Assembly: GCA_900315485.1 (NCBI GenBank)
Contig: OMZI01000022.1
Location: 1-46,100 of the forward strand
Origin: an uncultured Eubacteriales bacterium
GTDB taxonomy: Bacteria; Bacillota; Clostridia; Peptostreptococcales; Anaerovoracaceae
Direction of reading: 5' to 3'
Length of the DNA: 46,100 nt
Shown: positions 15,069 through 26,278 of the stretch, one piece after another
How positions within the stretch are numbered: position 1 is the stretch's first letter
Layout of the letters: every line of letters begins with the position of its first letter
Position numbers and translations under genes: made by a program
The notes under the pieces: generated by a model
Databases searched by the model: none
Seen by the model: the letters and a program-made list of their open reading frames with translations, nothing else
Told to the model about the DNA's origin: nothing

Positions 15069-17264
15069 CTAGTCGAACAGGCTCAGCTGCACATTCGCAT
15101 GCGCCTTGCCGGCTGCCGGTATGTTTGCAGAGCGGTAGTCCTCTTTCTTCTTGAGGCGGTATTCCTTGACTCTTCCGAAGGAGACTGCGGTCTCGCCCTT
15201 CTTGAGCCTGATGACCTGTACGCCCTGTGTGGACTTGGTCGTCTTGAGCGGGATCTTGCTGCTCTCGAATACGAGCAGTTTGCCCGACGAGCTCTGCATC
15301 GCAAAGTCCTCGTCTTCCTTTATAATACAGATCCTCAGCGCCTTCGCCGCGCTGCCGATCGCGTTGACCAGCTTCTTTCTGTTCTGCTTGGTCTCATAGA
15401 CGTTCAGCGGGAACTTCGCGACTTTGCCGTTCTCGAATCCGATCAGGACATTCTCGCCCGCATCCGAGGTGCACATCTTGATGATGGTCTCGTTCGGCTC
15501 GATGTCGCAGATGTTGTTGGCGTAGTCAGCGATGTCTGATGGCTTGGAATCCTTGAGATCGGACAGCTGGACTTTGTACACAGCCTGCTGGTCGGTGAAA
15601 ACGAGCAGTTCCTTCGAGTTGAAGCTGTCGTATACCGCCAGGACCTCGTCGCCTTCCTTGAACTTGATCTCAGGGTCGTTCTTGATGGAGGTGAGAGCCA
15701 CCTTCTTCACGTAGTTCTCTCTCGTGACGTAGACCTTGACCGGGTAGTCAGGCTTCTCCTCCGCCGCAGGAACCGCGACACTTTCGTACTCCGTGACAAC
15801 TTCCGTTTTGCGCGGGATGCCGTACTTCTTCTGGATCTCCTTCAGAGTGTGGATGATCAGCTTGTCGATCTCCTTCTCCGAGCGGAGCTGCTTGTCGATC
15901 AGCGCCAGGTCTTCCTTGAGCAGCTCGATATTCTTCGTCTTGTTGAGGATGTAGTCCTTGTTCAGGTTACGCAGCTTGATCTCAGCCACGAACTCGGCCT
16001 GCTCCTGCGTGATGGCAAAGCCCTTCATCAGGTTAGGAACAACGTCCTCATCCTTCTCCGTCCTGCGTATGATGCGGATCGCCTTGTCGATGTCGAGGAG
16101 GACTTTGGCCAGACCTTCGAGGAGGTACAGCTCTTTCGCCTTCTTCTGGTAATCGTAGTACAGCTCGCGGACGACGCAGGTCCTGCGCCACTTGATCCAC
16201 TGGTCGAGTATCTCGTTGACGCCGAGCAGCCTCGGGTGCCCGTCGATCAGGACGGTCATGTTGCATGAATAGGTGTCCTGCAGCTTGCTCAGCCTGTACA
16301 GCTTCTTCATCAGCGCATCCGGGTCGACTCCGCGCTTGTAGTCGATCGCGAGCCGGAATCCGTGGAGACCGATCTCGTTACGGACGTCGGAGATCTCGGT
16401 CACCTTGCCCTGCTTGATCAGAGCGATGATGCCGTCGATGATGGCTTCGGCCGTTGTCGAATAAGGGATCTCGTTGACCTCGATGATGCGGGCCTTGGTG
16501 TCTACTGTGTATTTTGCGCGCAAAGTGACAGAGCCCTTGCCCGTGCGGTAGATCTCTGCCATCGCTTCGGTGTCGAGGAGGAGCATGCCGCCGGTCGTGA
16601 AGTCCGGTCCCGGCATGACTTCGGCGATGTCCTTCTTCGGATGCTGGATCCTCATGATGGTCGCGTCGCACAGCTCGATGAGGTTGAAGCTCGGTATCGA
16701 TGATGCCATTCCTACGGCGATACCCTCGGTCGGGTTGGCCAGGATGTTCGGGAATGTTACAGGCAAAAGCACCGGCTCCTTGCGTGTGGAGTCGTAGTTG
16801 TCGACAAAGTCCACGGTGTTCTTCTTTATCGACTTAAAGAACTCCGCGGCTACCGGCATCAGCTTCATCTCGGTGTATCTCGAAGCAGCGTAAGCCATGT
16901 CACGGCTGTAGTGCTTGCCGAAGTTTCCTTTGCCGTCGATCAGCGGTGTGAGCAAAGTGTCGTTATGCTGGGTCAGTCTGACCGCCGCTTCGTAAGCCGA
17001 TGCGTCACCGTGCGGGTTGAGGAGCATCGTCCTCGCCGCAACGTTGGCCGACTTCGTGCGCGCGCCGTTCAGCAGGCCCATCTCGTACATGGTGTACAGG
17101 ATCTTCCTGTGCGACGGCTTGAGACCGTCGATCTCAGGGATCGCACGCGAAACGATAACGCTCATCGCATAAGGCATGAAGTTGTTCTTCAGTACCTCCG
17201 GCGCCGAGACATTCTGAATATTTTCAACTATAGGTTTCGGTTCTTCTTTCTTCTTTCTAGGCAT
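15069..17264 (-). CDS. Divergent type II topoisomerase subunit A (ParC-like)
   Basis: A 731-residue DNA-cleaving subunit. The breakage-reunion core includes PYAMSVIVSRAIPEIDGLKP (31-50), LNPHGDASAYEAAVRLTQ (82-99) and the catalytic AASRYTE with Tyr130. The C-terminal region lacks a QRRGGKG GyrA box, unlike the gyrA at 20911, so it should not wrap DNA like gyrase and is better read as decatenating or relaxing. The motif around residues 63-72 (GLLNGARTK) departs from standard ParC/GyrA. It follows the ParE-like gene by about 150 bp, with structured element D between them. AAAGG lies about 10 nt before the ATG. Confidence 0.85.
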   Translation of the reverse strand: MPRKKKEEPKPIVENIQNVSAPEVLKNNFMPYAMSVIVSRAIPEIDGLKPSHRKILYTMYEMGLLNGARTKSANVAARTMLLNPHGDASAYEAAVRLTQHNDTLLTPLIDGKGNFGKHYSRDMAYAASRYTEMKLMPVAAEFFKSIKKNTVDFVDNYDSTRKEPVLLPVTFPNILANPTEGIAVGMASSIPSFNLIELCDATIMRIQHPKKDIAEVMPGPDFTTGGMLLLDTEAMAEIYRTGKGSVTLRAKYTVDTKARIIEVNEIPYSTTAEAIIDGIIALIKQGKVTEISDVRNEIGLHGFRLAIDYKRGVDPDALMKKLYRLSKLQDTYSCNMTVLIDGHPRLLGVNEILDQWIKWRRTCVVRELYYDYQKKAKELYLLEGLAKVLLDIDKAIRIIRRTEKDEDVVPNLMKGFAITQEQAEFVAEIKLRNLNKDYILNKTKNIELLKEDLALIDKQLRSEKEIDKLIIHTLKEIQKKYGIPRKTEVVTEYESVAVPAAEEKPDYPVKVYVTRENYVKKVALTSIKNDPEIKFKEGDEVLAVYDSFNSKELLVFTDQQAVYKVQLSDLKDSKPSDIADYANNICDIEPNETIIKMCTSDAGENVLIGFENGKVAKFPLNVYETKQNRKKLVNAIGSAAKALRICIIKEDEDFAMQSSSGKLLVFESSKIPLKTTKSTQGVQVIRLKKGETAVSFGRVKEYRLKKKEDYRSANIPAAGKAHANVQLSLFD

Positions 17265-17310
17265 TTACTTTCTACCTTTTCTATGCGCAGTATCAGTTAT
17301 TTATTCGCTT

Positions 17311-17403
17311 TTGACAATGCATCTTCTCGGAACGAGAACCCCGCAGACGCATTCAGTGCATGTCGCGTCGAGGACTCGAGTGAAGAGAACGATGCATTGG
17401 CAA
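17311..17403 (-). repeat. Structured 3'-UTR element D (GTCCTC/TCTGCGG family)
   Basis: On the minus strand it starts 9 bp after the parE-like stop. The outer stem pairs GAGAACGATGCATTGGCAA (17385-17403) with TTGACAATGCATCTTCTC (17311-17328), with one bulge and one mismatch. Inside are CTTCACTCGAGTCCTC, a variable GACGC/GCGTC stem and TCTGCGGGGTTCTCGTTC, matching copies at 30.2, 34.4 and 35.8 kb. Confidence 0.8.
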
Positions 17404-17412
17404 CGCGATACA

Positions 17413-19395
17413 TCAACTGATATCAAGCTCATCCATGAACTCGTGCCCATGCGCCTCTATGTACTGCTTCCTCGGTGCTACATCGTTGCCCATGAACAGG
17501 TCGAACCACTTCTCCATCTCCTCAGCCTCTGCCGAAGTGATGCGGATGAACCTGCGGGTGCCCGGTGTGATGAATTTTGCCATCATCTCGGCATCGTTCT
17601 CGCCGAGTCCCTTGGATCTCTGGATGGTGATCTTCTTCGGATCCTTGCCCTCGATTATGCGGTCGCGCTCCTGATCACTGAACGCGTACAGAGTCTCCGG
17701 CTTTTTGCCCGTACGGTCGGTGATCTCGAAAAGCGGGGTCATCGCGTAGTACAGGTAGCCGCGCTCGATCAGCTGCGGGCACAGCTTGTATATCATGGTG
17801 GTCACGAGGCATACGATGTGCGAACCATCGACATCCATATCCGCCGTGATTATTACCTTGTTGAATTTGAGGCGCTCCTCGTCGAACTGCGGGATGTCCT
17901 TAGGCAGTTTCTTGCCCCTGACTTCGATACCGCATCCCATGACACGGATGAGGTCCATGATGATATCCGATGCAAAAACGCTCTGCAGGGACGCCTTCTG
18001 AATGTTGAGGATCTTACCCCTGATCGGCATGAGCGCCTGGTACTCAGGGTCGCGCGCAGTCAGCAGGCTGCCCAGAGCGGAATCGCCCTCGCAGATGAAG
18101 AGCTCTCTTCTCTCAGGATCCTTGCTGCGGCAGTCGACGAACTTCTTGACCTTGTTGGTAACATCCGTCTTCTCCATGAGCTTCTTCTTGACCGTGATGC
18201 GCTGGCTCTCGGACTGCTCGCGGCTCCTCTTGTTGATCAGTACCTGCTCGATTATCTTGTCCGCATCAGGCTTGTGCTCTATGAACCATATCTGCAGGTT
18301 GGTCTTGATCAGATCTGCCAGGAACTCCTGGATGAACTTGTTGTTGATCGCCTTCTTGGTCTGGTTCTCGTATGATGTCTGGGTCGAGAACGAGTTGGTG
18401 ACCAGGATCAGGCTGTCCTGGATATCGCCGAAGGTCAGCTTGGCCTCCTTGGCGGTGTATCTGTTGCGTGCCTTGAGCTCCTTATCGAAGGCCGCGACAA
18501 AAGCACTCTTGACTGCCTTGTCCGGCGACCCGCCGTGCTCGAGGTACGATGAGTTGTGGAAATACTTGAGCTCCTGCGTCATGTTGCTGAAACAGAAAGC
18601 GATATCCGCCTTCACCGAGTACTCGTCCTTGTCCGCACGGTCGCGGCCCCTGCCCTCGCCAGAGAACTGGAACGGAGTGGTCATCGCCTCATCCTGTGCC
18701 AGCTCATTGACATAGCCGAGGATGCCCTCAGGGTACAGATAGGTCTCAGTAAAACCATCTCTCTCATCCGTAAAGTTTATAGTCAGGCCTGCATTTACTA
18801 CAGCCTGTGTTTTAAGCATATCGACTATTGTAGCCTGCGGTATTTCTATTTCCGTGAAGACTTCCAGGTCTGGCTTCCAGGTCTGGATAGTACCTGTCCG
18901 CTGATGCTTCTTTGCCTTTGTTATCTCAAGCTCAGATGCCGGCAGACCTTTCTCGAAGTGCATCCTGTAGACTTTTTTATCTCTTCTCGATTCAACATCA
19001 AACCACTCTGAAGAGCACTGACACGCCATTGCGCCAAGTCCGTTCAGTCCAAGAGAATAGGAGTAATTATTATCAAAATATTTACCTCCGCTATAAAATT
19101 CTGTGTATAAAAGTTCAAAATTATAGCGTTCTTCGTTCTTATTCCAGTCTAAAGGAATACCTCTTCCAAAGTCCTCAACTGTAATTGAGTTGTCTGCATG
19201 AATGGTGAAGTTGATCGTATCTCCGAATCCTGCTCTTGCTTCATCAACTGAATTAGACAGTATTTCGAAGGCGGCATGTATGCATCCGTTTATATCAGCG
19301 GAGCCTAACATTACACCGGGCCTGAAACGGATCGCTTCAACCGGTTTCAATGAGGTTATTGATTCATTTGAGTACGAATCTTTCAATGAGCTCAT
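17413..19395 (-). CDS. Divergent type II topoisomerase subunit B (ParE-like)
   Basis: A 660-residue ATPase subunit of a second type II topoisomerase. The GHKL site includes EILSNSVDEA (Glu44, Asn48), EDFGRGIP (Asp75) and the lid GLNGLGA (116-122). The Toprim domain has CEGDSALGS (about 434), DMDVDGSHI, and a variant QRSKGLGEND in place of QRYKGLGE. The N-terminal third (about 18750-19395) is clearly more AT-rich than the rest and matches the neighbouring endonuclease gene. The start overlaps the end of that gene by 32 bp, with GAAAGG 8 nt upstream. It pairs with the ParC-like subunit downstream. Confidence 0.87.
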   Translation of the reverse strand: MSSLKDSYSNESITSLKPVEAIRFRPGVMLGSADINGCIHAAFEILSNSVDEARAGFGDTINFTIHADNSITVEDFGRGIPLDWNKNEERYNFELLYTEFYSGGKYFDNNYSYSLGLNGLGAMACQCSSEWFDVESRRDKKVYRMHFEKGLPASELEITKAKKHQRTGTIQTWKPDLEVFTEIEIPQATIVDMLKTQAVVNAGLTINFTDERDGFTETYLYPEGILGYVNELAQDEAMTTPFQFSGEGRGRDRADKDEYSVKADIAFCFSNMTQELKYFHNSSYLEHGGSPDKAVKSAFVAAFDKELKARNRYTAKEAKLTFGDIQDSLILVTNSFSTQTSYENQTKKAINNKFIQEFLADLIKTNLQIWFIEHKPDADKIIEQVLINKRSREQSESQRITVKKKLMEKTDVTNKVKKFVDCRSKDPERRELFICEGDSALGSLLTARDPEYQALMPIRGKILNIQKASLQSVFASDIIMDLIRVMGCGIEVRGKKLPKDIPQFDEERLKFNKVIITADMDVDGSHIVCLVTTMIYKLCPQLIERGYLYYAMTPLFEITDRTGKKPETLYAFSDQERDRIIEGKDPKKITIQRSKGLGENDAEMMAKFITPGTRRFIRITSAEAEEMEKWFDLFMGNDVAPRKQYIEAHGHEFMDELDIS

Positions 19396-20650
19396 TCTTA
19401 TACCTTTCTATTTCTTCTAAGTTCCACAAAACTACATAGTTCAGGTTGTTGTCTTGTGCTGCTTTTCTTTTCTGAGGATCACTGACTGTCCAGACATATA
19501 TAGCTGCGCTGTAAAGGTCTTTTCCTTTTGTTCTTTCTCTCCACAGGGCAAGTTTCTCAAGGTCTGCCGGATCATTTTCGTTAAACCAGTGAAAGCCATG
19601 CACAAAGTAAAGGTTTAACTCTATAAATAAGTCCAGTGACCTTATATAGAAATCACAGGCGAATGGATACCTGGGATCATCCCCATGCTGTCTTTCGACA
19701 TCTTCTTCTCCGAATACCGCCAGCAGAAATTTGTGGAAGTCATCTTCCGGTTTAGATGCATTGAAAGAGTTGTTCTTTTTGTGCGTTAAATATCTTTTCC
19801 TGTTTGCTGATTTTGTATGGCTTGCCCTGATCGTTTTCTCGAGATATGCCGGATTGGAGACGCCATATTTAGCAAGGTTTGTTTCCTTTATCTTTTCCTG
19901 AACCTCTTTGGAACTGAAAGGATTTTCTACCCCAAACCTTTTCCGAATTATGTTTACATACTCTTCAGACCCGAACGGGTTCGGCCCTAGCTCACAGCCA
20001 AACCGCTCGAGGTTAGTCTTTCTTCTGGTATTCTTTACTTCCTCTTTTTTTCGTTCTGACCAGGCGCCCTTTGTGGCAACCATGCTTTCGCTCGCACACT
20101 TTCTGCATCCGCCCCACATATCTTCCAGATGATAGCAGGCTACAGTGTTAAACAGTCCGTGCCTTTTGCATATAACATCTATCCTGTCATGCAGTATTCC
20201 TACATGGGTAGGTGCATAATCAAATTTATCTCCATGTATACTGCGTGCTTTTTCTATAAACGATTCAGTGTCATATTTCCTGATTTTAAGGCTTATCTTT
20301 CTCGCCCGTCTTTCATCTATACTGACCCATTCTGCCTTACACGCCTTGGAACAGGTCATGAGATATCCTCCGTACCTGTATGGTGTGGGTTTACCGCAGA
20401 TTATACAAAAGCCGTCAGTCTCTTTCTTGCAAAGGTTATCAAATACAGTCTTCGCTGATATGCCATGTCTGAATCTTATATGCTGATATAGTCCTCCGAG
20501 CGCTTCATATGTTTCATTGCAATACGGGCATACAGTCTTGCCATTTTCCTGTGTTACCAGTTCGGACACTGTCCTGTACTCGCCTTTGATTACAGGATTC
20601 AGTCTTTGTCTGTTTACTGTATCCAGCCAGATATTATTTACTGCGTTCAT
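19364..20650 (-). CDS. Phage-style homing endonuclease-like protein with zinc fingers
   Basis: A 428-residue protein with several cysteine modules. An N-terminal C2H2 finger (C41, C44, H57, H62) comes first. A four-Cys knuckle (C82, C85, C100, C104) follows. Then comes a HGDKFDYAPTHVG ... CKRHGLF ... CRKC module like those in phage endonuclease-associated proteins. NUMOD-like repeats follow (TNLERFG...NPFGSEE, KRFGVENPFSSKEVQ, NLAKYGVSNPAYLE). The C-terminal PD-(D/E)xK-like nuclease core has ACDFYI (Asp near 334) and IELN (Glu near 343). This is the make-up of free-standing homing endonucleases, which commonly sit next to replication or topoisomerase genes. Its last 32 bp overlap the parE-like start. 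AAGGAG precedes the ATG. Confidence 0.75.
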   Translation of the reverse strand: MNAVNNIWLDTVNRQRLNPVIKGEYRTVSELVTQENGKTVCPYCNETYEALGGLYQHIRFRHGISAKTVFDNLCKKETDGFCIICGKPTPYRYGGYLMTCSKACKAEWVSIDERRARKISLKIRKYDTESFIEKARSIHGDKFDYAPTHVGILHDRIDVICKRHGLFNTVACYHLEDMWGGCRKCASESMVATKGAWSERKKEEVKNTRRKTNLERFGCELGPNPFGSEEYVNIIRKRFGVENPFSSKEVQEKIKETNLAKYGVSNPAYLEKTIRASHTKSANRKRYLTHKKNNSFNASKPEDDFHKFLLAVFGEEDVERQHGDDPRYPFACDFYIRSLDLFIELNLYFVHGFHWFNENDPADLEKLALWRERTKGKDLYSAAIYVWTVSDPQKRKAAQDNNLNYVVLWNLEEIERYKNELIERFVLK

Positions 20651-20685
20651 CGGTGTTCTCCTTTTCTTCTGGTATAAATAAAAAA

Positions 20686-20720
20686 GCGCAAGGACTTATT
20701 TAAGCATCCTTGCGCACTTT
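20686..20720 (-). terminator. Terminator hairpin in the leader of the endonuclease/parE operon
   Basis: On the minus strand, GCGCAAGG and CCTTGCGC form an 8-bp stem followed by TTTTTTATTT. It sits between the promoter at 20769-20797 and the endonuclease ATG, so it either attenuates the operon or ends a small RNA of about 75-80 nt. Confidence 0.65.
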
Positions 20721-20768
20721 TGCCTGCGTATGGCCCGGCCGGAAAAAGCCTGACTATTCAGATGCTTA

Positions 20769-20797
20769 ATTATACCACGGAACAGCTTTGAGAACAA
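20769..20797 (-). promoter_or_regulatory. Promoter upstream of the endonuclease/parE operon
   Basis: On the minus strand, TTGTTC (20797-20792) and TATAAT (20774-20769) are separated by 17 bp. A 9-bp inverted repeat, GATGCTTAA (20761-20769) / TTAAGCATC (20700-20708), spans the transcribed leader. Confidence 0.65.
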
Positions 20798-20835
20798 CCG
20801 TTCGCAATGTTTTTCTGTATTTAATTGACAATGGG

Positions 20836-20866
20836 TGCAACTGCATGTCCTGCGAATTGCACCCGT
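20836..20866 (-). terminator. Hairpin downstream of gyrA
   Basis: GGGTGCAA and TTGCACCC form an 8-bp stem about 45 bp past the gyrA stop. The minus-strand flank (ATTGTCAATTAAAT) is only moderately T-rich, so this is a probable but weak terminator. Confidence 0.5.
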
Positions 20867-20910
20867 AATGTCTCTATTCGCCGGTAACTATTTGTTATCG
20901 GTAGTTTCTG

Positions 20911-23472
20911 CTATTCTTCTTCGAGGTCCTCAGCCACGAGGTCTTCTGCGTCGGCTTCTTCCGTGAATTCAACGTCTTCAGCCATTTCATCCGCACCCTC
21001 TGCATCGGCATCGCTGTCGTCCCCAGGTCTGCCCTGGTTCTCTTCATCGACGACCTTGGCGAAGGATACGATGCGGCCCTCTTCATTGACTCTCATGATC
21101 TTGACGCCCTGAGTCGATCTGCCCGAAGTGCTTACTTCGTTGGCTCTGATCCTGATGATGACGCCATCAGAGTTGATGATCATGACTTCGTCTTCATCGT
21201 CAACAAGAGTTGCTCCGACGAGCTTGCCGGTCCTTGCGAACTTGGTCTTGTCGTAAGTTGCGACACCCTTGCCGCCTCTGGACTGCAGCCTGTACTCATC
21301 AAGCGGCGTCCTCTTGCCGTATCCGTTCTCGGAGATGACGAGCATCTTCCTTGTCTGGTCGATGTCGAGCTCCATGCTCACGACCTCGTCGCCCTTGTCG
21401 AGGAGGATAGCCCTTACGCCGCCGGCCGCTCTGCCCATCGGTCTGACATCCTTCTCGGAGAAAGCGATCGCTTTGCCCTCTTTAGTGACAACGTAGATGT
21501 TCTCATCACCGCGCGCCTGAGCGACTGCGATGAGCTTGTCGTCCTCTCTGAGGTTGATCGCGATGAGTCCGGTCTTGCGGTTCGTGTCGAACTCGGACAG
21601 CGGAGTCTTCTTGATCGTACCCTGCTTGGTGACCATGACGAGGCACTCGTTGGCCGGGAAGTCCCTGATAGGAATGACAGCGGTGACCTTCTCCTCGCTG
21701 TTGAGGTTGAGGAAGTTGATGACCGGCGTGCCCTTGGCCGTCCTGGACGCCTCAGGGATCTGGTAAGCCTTGATCTTGTATACGCGGCCCATGTCTGTGA
21801 AGAACATCAGGTAGTCATGGGTGCTCGTGATGATAAGATCGCGGACAAAATCAGAATCGCGTGTCGTCAGTCCGACGATACCCTTGCCTCCGCGGCGCTG
21901 AGCCTTGTAGGTGTCGGCCGGCACTCTCTTGATATATCCGAGGTGTGTCAGCGTAATCGCAACATCCTGCTCCTCGATCAGCGACTCATCGTCGAGGTCG
22001 CCTTCGAAAGCAACGATCTTGGTCCTGCGCGGATCGCCCCATTTTTCCTTGATCTCGAGCAGCTCATCCTTGATGACTCCCATCAGGAGGTGTTCATCTG
22101 CGAGGAGGCTCTTGAAGTAAGCGATCTTCCTCTGCAGCTCTTCATACTCAGCCTGGATCTTCTCACGTTCGAGTCCCTGCAGGCGGGCGAGCCTCATGTC
22201 GAGGATAGCCTGTGCCTGGATCTCGGTAAGGCCAAAACGAATCATCAGCTTTTCCTTGGCGTCGTTGTACGATGAGCGGATGGTCGCGATGACTTCATCG
22301 ATGTTGTCGAGCGCGATGATGAGTCCTTCGAGGATGTGAGCCCTGGCCTCTGCCTTGGCGAGGTCAAATCTCGTTCTTCTTGTTACTACTATCTTCTGAT
22401 GCTTGAGGTACTCCTCGAGGATCTGCCTCAGATTAAGGATCTTCGGCTCGCCGTCGACGAGTGCAAGCATGATCATGCTGAACGAGGTCTGCAGAGCTGT
22501 GTGCTTATACAGTCTGTTCAGGATGACATTAGGATTGACATCTTTCTTGAGTTCGATTACGATCCTGGTTCCTTCTCTGTTGGACTCGTCCCTGATAGCC
22601 GAAATGCCCTCGATCCTCTTGTCTCTTACAAGGTCTGCCATCGACTCGATGAGCCTTGCCTTGTTGACCTGGAACGGGATCTCGGATACGACAATCCTCA
22701 TCTTTCCGTGAGCGTGCTCCTCGATCTCGCATACGGATCTTACGAGAACTTTGCCCTGACCGGTGAGATAGGCTTCCCTTGCGGCCTTCTTACCGAGGAT
22801 CATTGCTCCTGTCGGGAAGTCAGGTCCCTTGATTATGTTTATGAGCTCGTCGATGTCACAGTCCGGCTCGTCGATGAGCTTCACACATGCGTCGATCGTC
22901 TCGCCGAGGTTGTGCGGCGGGATCGATGTCGCCATACCAACGGCGATACCGTTCGAGCCGTTGATCAGGAGGTTAGGTACTCTGGATGGGAGTACTACAG
23001 GCTCCTGCTCCTCGCCGTCATAGTTGTCCATGAAATCGACGGTGTCCTTCTCGATGTCTCTGACCATCTGCAGCGAGAACGGAGACATCCTTGCTTCGGT
23101 GTATCTCGAAGCAGCAGCCCCATCGCCATCGACCGAGCCAAAGTTGCCGTGGCCGTCGACAAGCGGATACCTCGTGGAGAAGTCCTGCGCCATTTTGACC
23201 ATGGCTTCGTAGATGGAACTGTCTCCGTGCGGATGGTACTTACCCATTACCTCACCGACGATACGCGCCGATTTCTTGTGAGGCTTGTCAGGTGTGATGC
23301 CGAGGGAGTGCATGCCGTACAGGATCCTCCTGTGTACCGGCTTGAGTCCGTCTCTGACATCAGGAAGAGCACGGCCGACTATGACGCTCATCGCATAGTC
23401 GATATACGAGTTCTTCATCTCATCGTATATCTCGTGTTCTATGATCGTGCTTTTTTCTATCTTTTCTTCCAT
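20911..23472 (-). CDS. gyrA: DNA gyrase subunit A
   Basis: An 853-residue DNA-cleaving subunit of gyrase. The core has [20 protein letters not shown] (26-45), [19 protein letters not shown] (78-96) and catalytic AASRYTE with Tyr124. The quinolone-region positions equivalent to E. coli Ser83 and Asp87 are Ser85 and Glu89. The GyrA box QRRGGKG at about 524-530 identifies true gyrase. The C-terminal tail is very acidic ([16 protein letters not shown]), a feature that tunes supercoiling in other species. It starts 14 bp after the gyrB stop, with AGGAAAATAAA before the ATG. Confidence 0.97.
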   Translation of the reverse strand: MEEKIEKSTIIEHEIYDEMKNSYIDYAMSVIVGRALPDVRDGLKPVHRRILYGMHSLGITPDKPHKKSARIVGEVMGKYHPHGDSSIYEAMVKMAQDFSTRYPLVDGHGNFGSVDGDGAAASRYTEARMSPFSLQMVRDIEKDTVDFMDNYDGEEQEPVVLPSRVPNLLINGSNGIAVGMATSIPPHNLGETIDACVKLIDEPDCDIDELINIIKGPDFPTGAMILGKKAAREAYLTGQGKVLVRSVCEIEEHAHGKMRIVVSEIPFQVNKARLIESMADLVRDKRIEGISAIRDESNREGTRIVIELKKDVNPNVILNRLYKHTALQTSFSMIMLALVDGEPKILNLRQILEEYLKHQKIVVTRRTRFDLAKAEARAHILEGLIIALDNIDEVIATIRSSYNDAKEKLMIRFGLTEIQAQAILDMRLARLQGLEREKIQAEYEELQRKIAYFKSLLADEHLLMGVIKDELLEIKEKWGDPRRTKIVAFEGDLDDESLIEEQDVAITLTHLGYIKRVPADTYKAQRRGGKGIVGLTTRDSDFVRDLIITSTHDYLMFFTDMGRVYKIKAYQIPEASRTAKGTPVINFLNLNSEEKVTAVIPIRDFPANECLVMVTKQGTIKKTPLSEFDTNRKTGLIAINLREDDKLIAVAQARGDENIYVVTKEGKAIAFSEKDVRPMGRAAGGVRAILLDKGDEVVSMELDIDQTRKMLVISENGYGKRTPLDEYRLQSRGGKGVATYDKTKFARTGKLVGATLVDDEDEVMIINSDGVIIRIRANEVSTSGRSTQGVKIMRVNEEGRIVSFAKVVDEENQGRPGDDSDADAEGADEMAEDVEFTEEADAEDLVAEDLEEE

Positions 23473-23486
23473 TTTATTTTCCTGTA

Positions 23487-25703
<2,217 letters not shown>

Positions 25704-25765
25704 TTATGCGGCTGCCGGATAGTGTCATTTGCCTCTTTTTATGGTTGAAACATTCATAATCTATC

Positions 25766-25794
25766 TTGAAATTATAACGTCAGAACGTTATAAT
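25766..25794 (+). promoter_or_regulatory. Promoter and operator of the HTH/HipA-like module
   Basis: TTGAAA (25766-25771) and TATAAT (25789-25794) have a 17-bp spacer. A perfect inverted repeat ATTATAACGT-CAGA-ACGTTATAAT (25771-25794) covers spacer and -10, so the HTH product very likely represses its own operon here. Confidence 0.8.
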
Positions 25795-25822
25795 TCTGAT
25801 CATAAAGAAGGAGATGTCAGAC

Positions 25823-26278
25823 ATGTTCGATAACAGCAACTTTAACGCAGCTCTGGAACAGACCGGGCTGACAATGTATGCCCTTTCCAAAATATCCGGA
25901 GTCCCGTATACAACGGTAAACGAGATACGTAACGGCAGGATCAGTATCAATCAGTGCGCGGCAGAGACGGTCTGGCGCCTTGCGGCTTCCCTCGGTACAG
26001 AGCCTGATTCCCTGATCAACCATATCAACTATCTTGATGGTGTTAAGGGAAAATACAAGGGCATCGATTATGAGTGGTCAACCGATGACGGCAGCTGCAT
26101 AACTTTTGAGTATGACGGAAAGCCGGTCACTCTCAACGCCGGAGCCTACTACAACATCCCTTCGCGGATCAGGTATTACAACATTGCTGCCGGGTGGATG
26201 ATCAAAGAATATATAGAACACAGGCAGTGGGAAAAAGAAATCGAGGCATTGCTTGAAAGGAAACACAATGAACGATAA
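25823..26278 (+). CDS. HTH regulator/antitoxin-like protein paired with a HipA-like kinase
   Basis: A 151-residue protein. The N-terminal HTH (about 10-45) contains GLTMYALSKISGVPYTTVNE then IRNGRISINQC. The C-terminal domain, about 85-150, has no recognised family (YEWSTDDGSCITFEYDGKPV, ending in a charged helix). The ATG at 25823 is preferred: AAGGAG is 9 nt upstream, while an ATG at 25814 abuts it. Its 3' end overlaps the kinase start by 11 bp. By position, operator and overlap it acts like HipB, and the extra domain could be the kinase-binding part. Confidence 0.72.
   Translation: MFDNSNFNAALEQTGLTMYALSKISGVPYTTVNEIRNGRISINQCAAETVWRLAASLGTEPDSLINHINYLDGVKGKYKGIDYEWSTDDGSCITFEYDGKPVTLNAGAYYNIPSRIRYYNIAAGWMIKEYIEHRQWEKEIEALLERKHNER

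Noticed and set aside
17311-18375. Long plus-strand open frame opposite the parE-like gene
   Set aside because: It is the mirror of a GC-rich conserved gene on the minus strand. It has no ribosome site and a composition unlike a protein.
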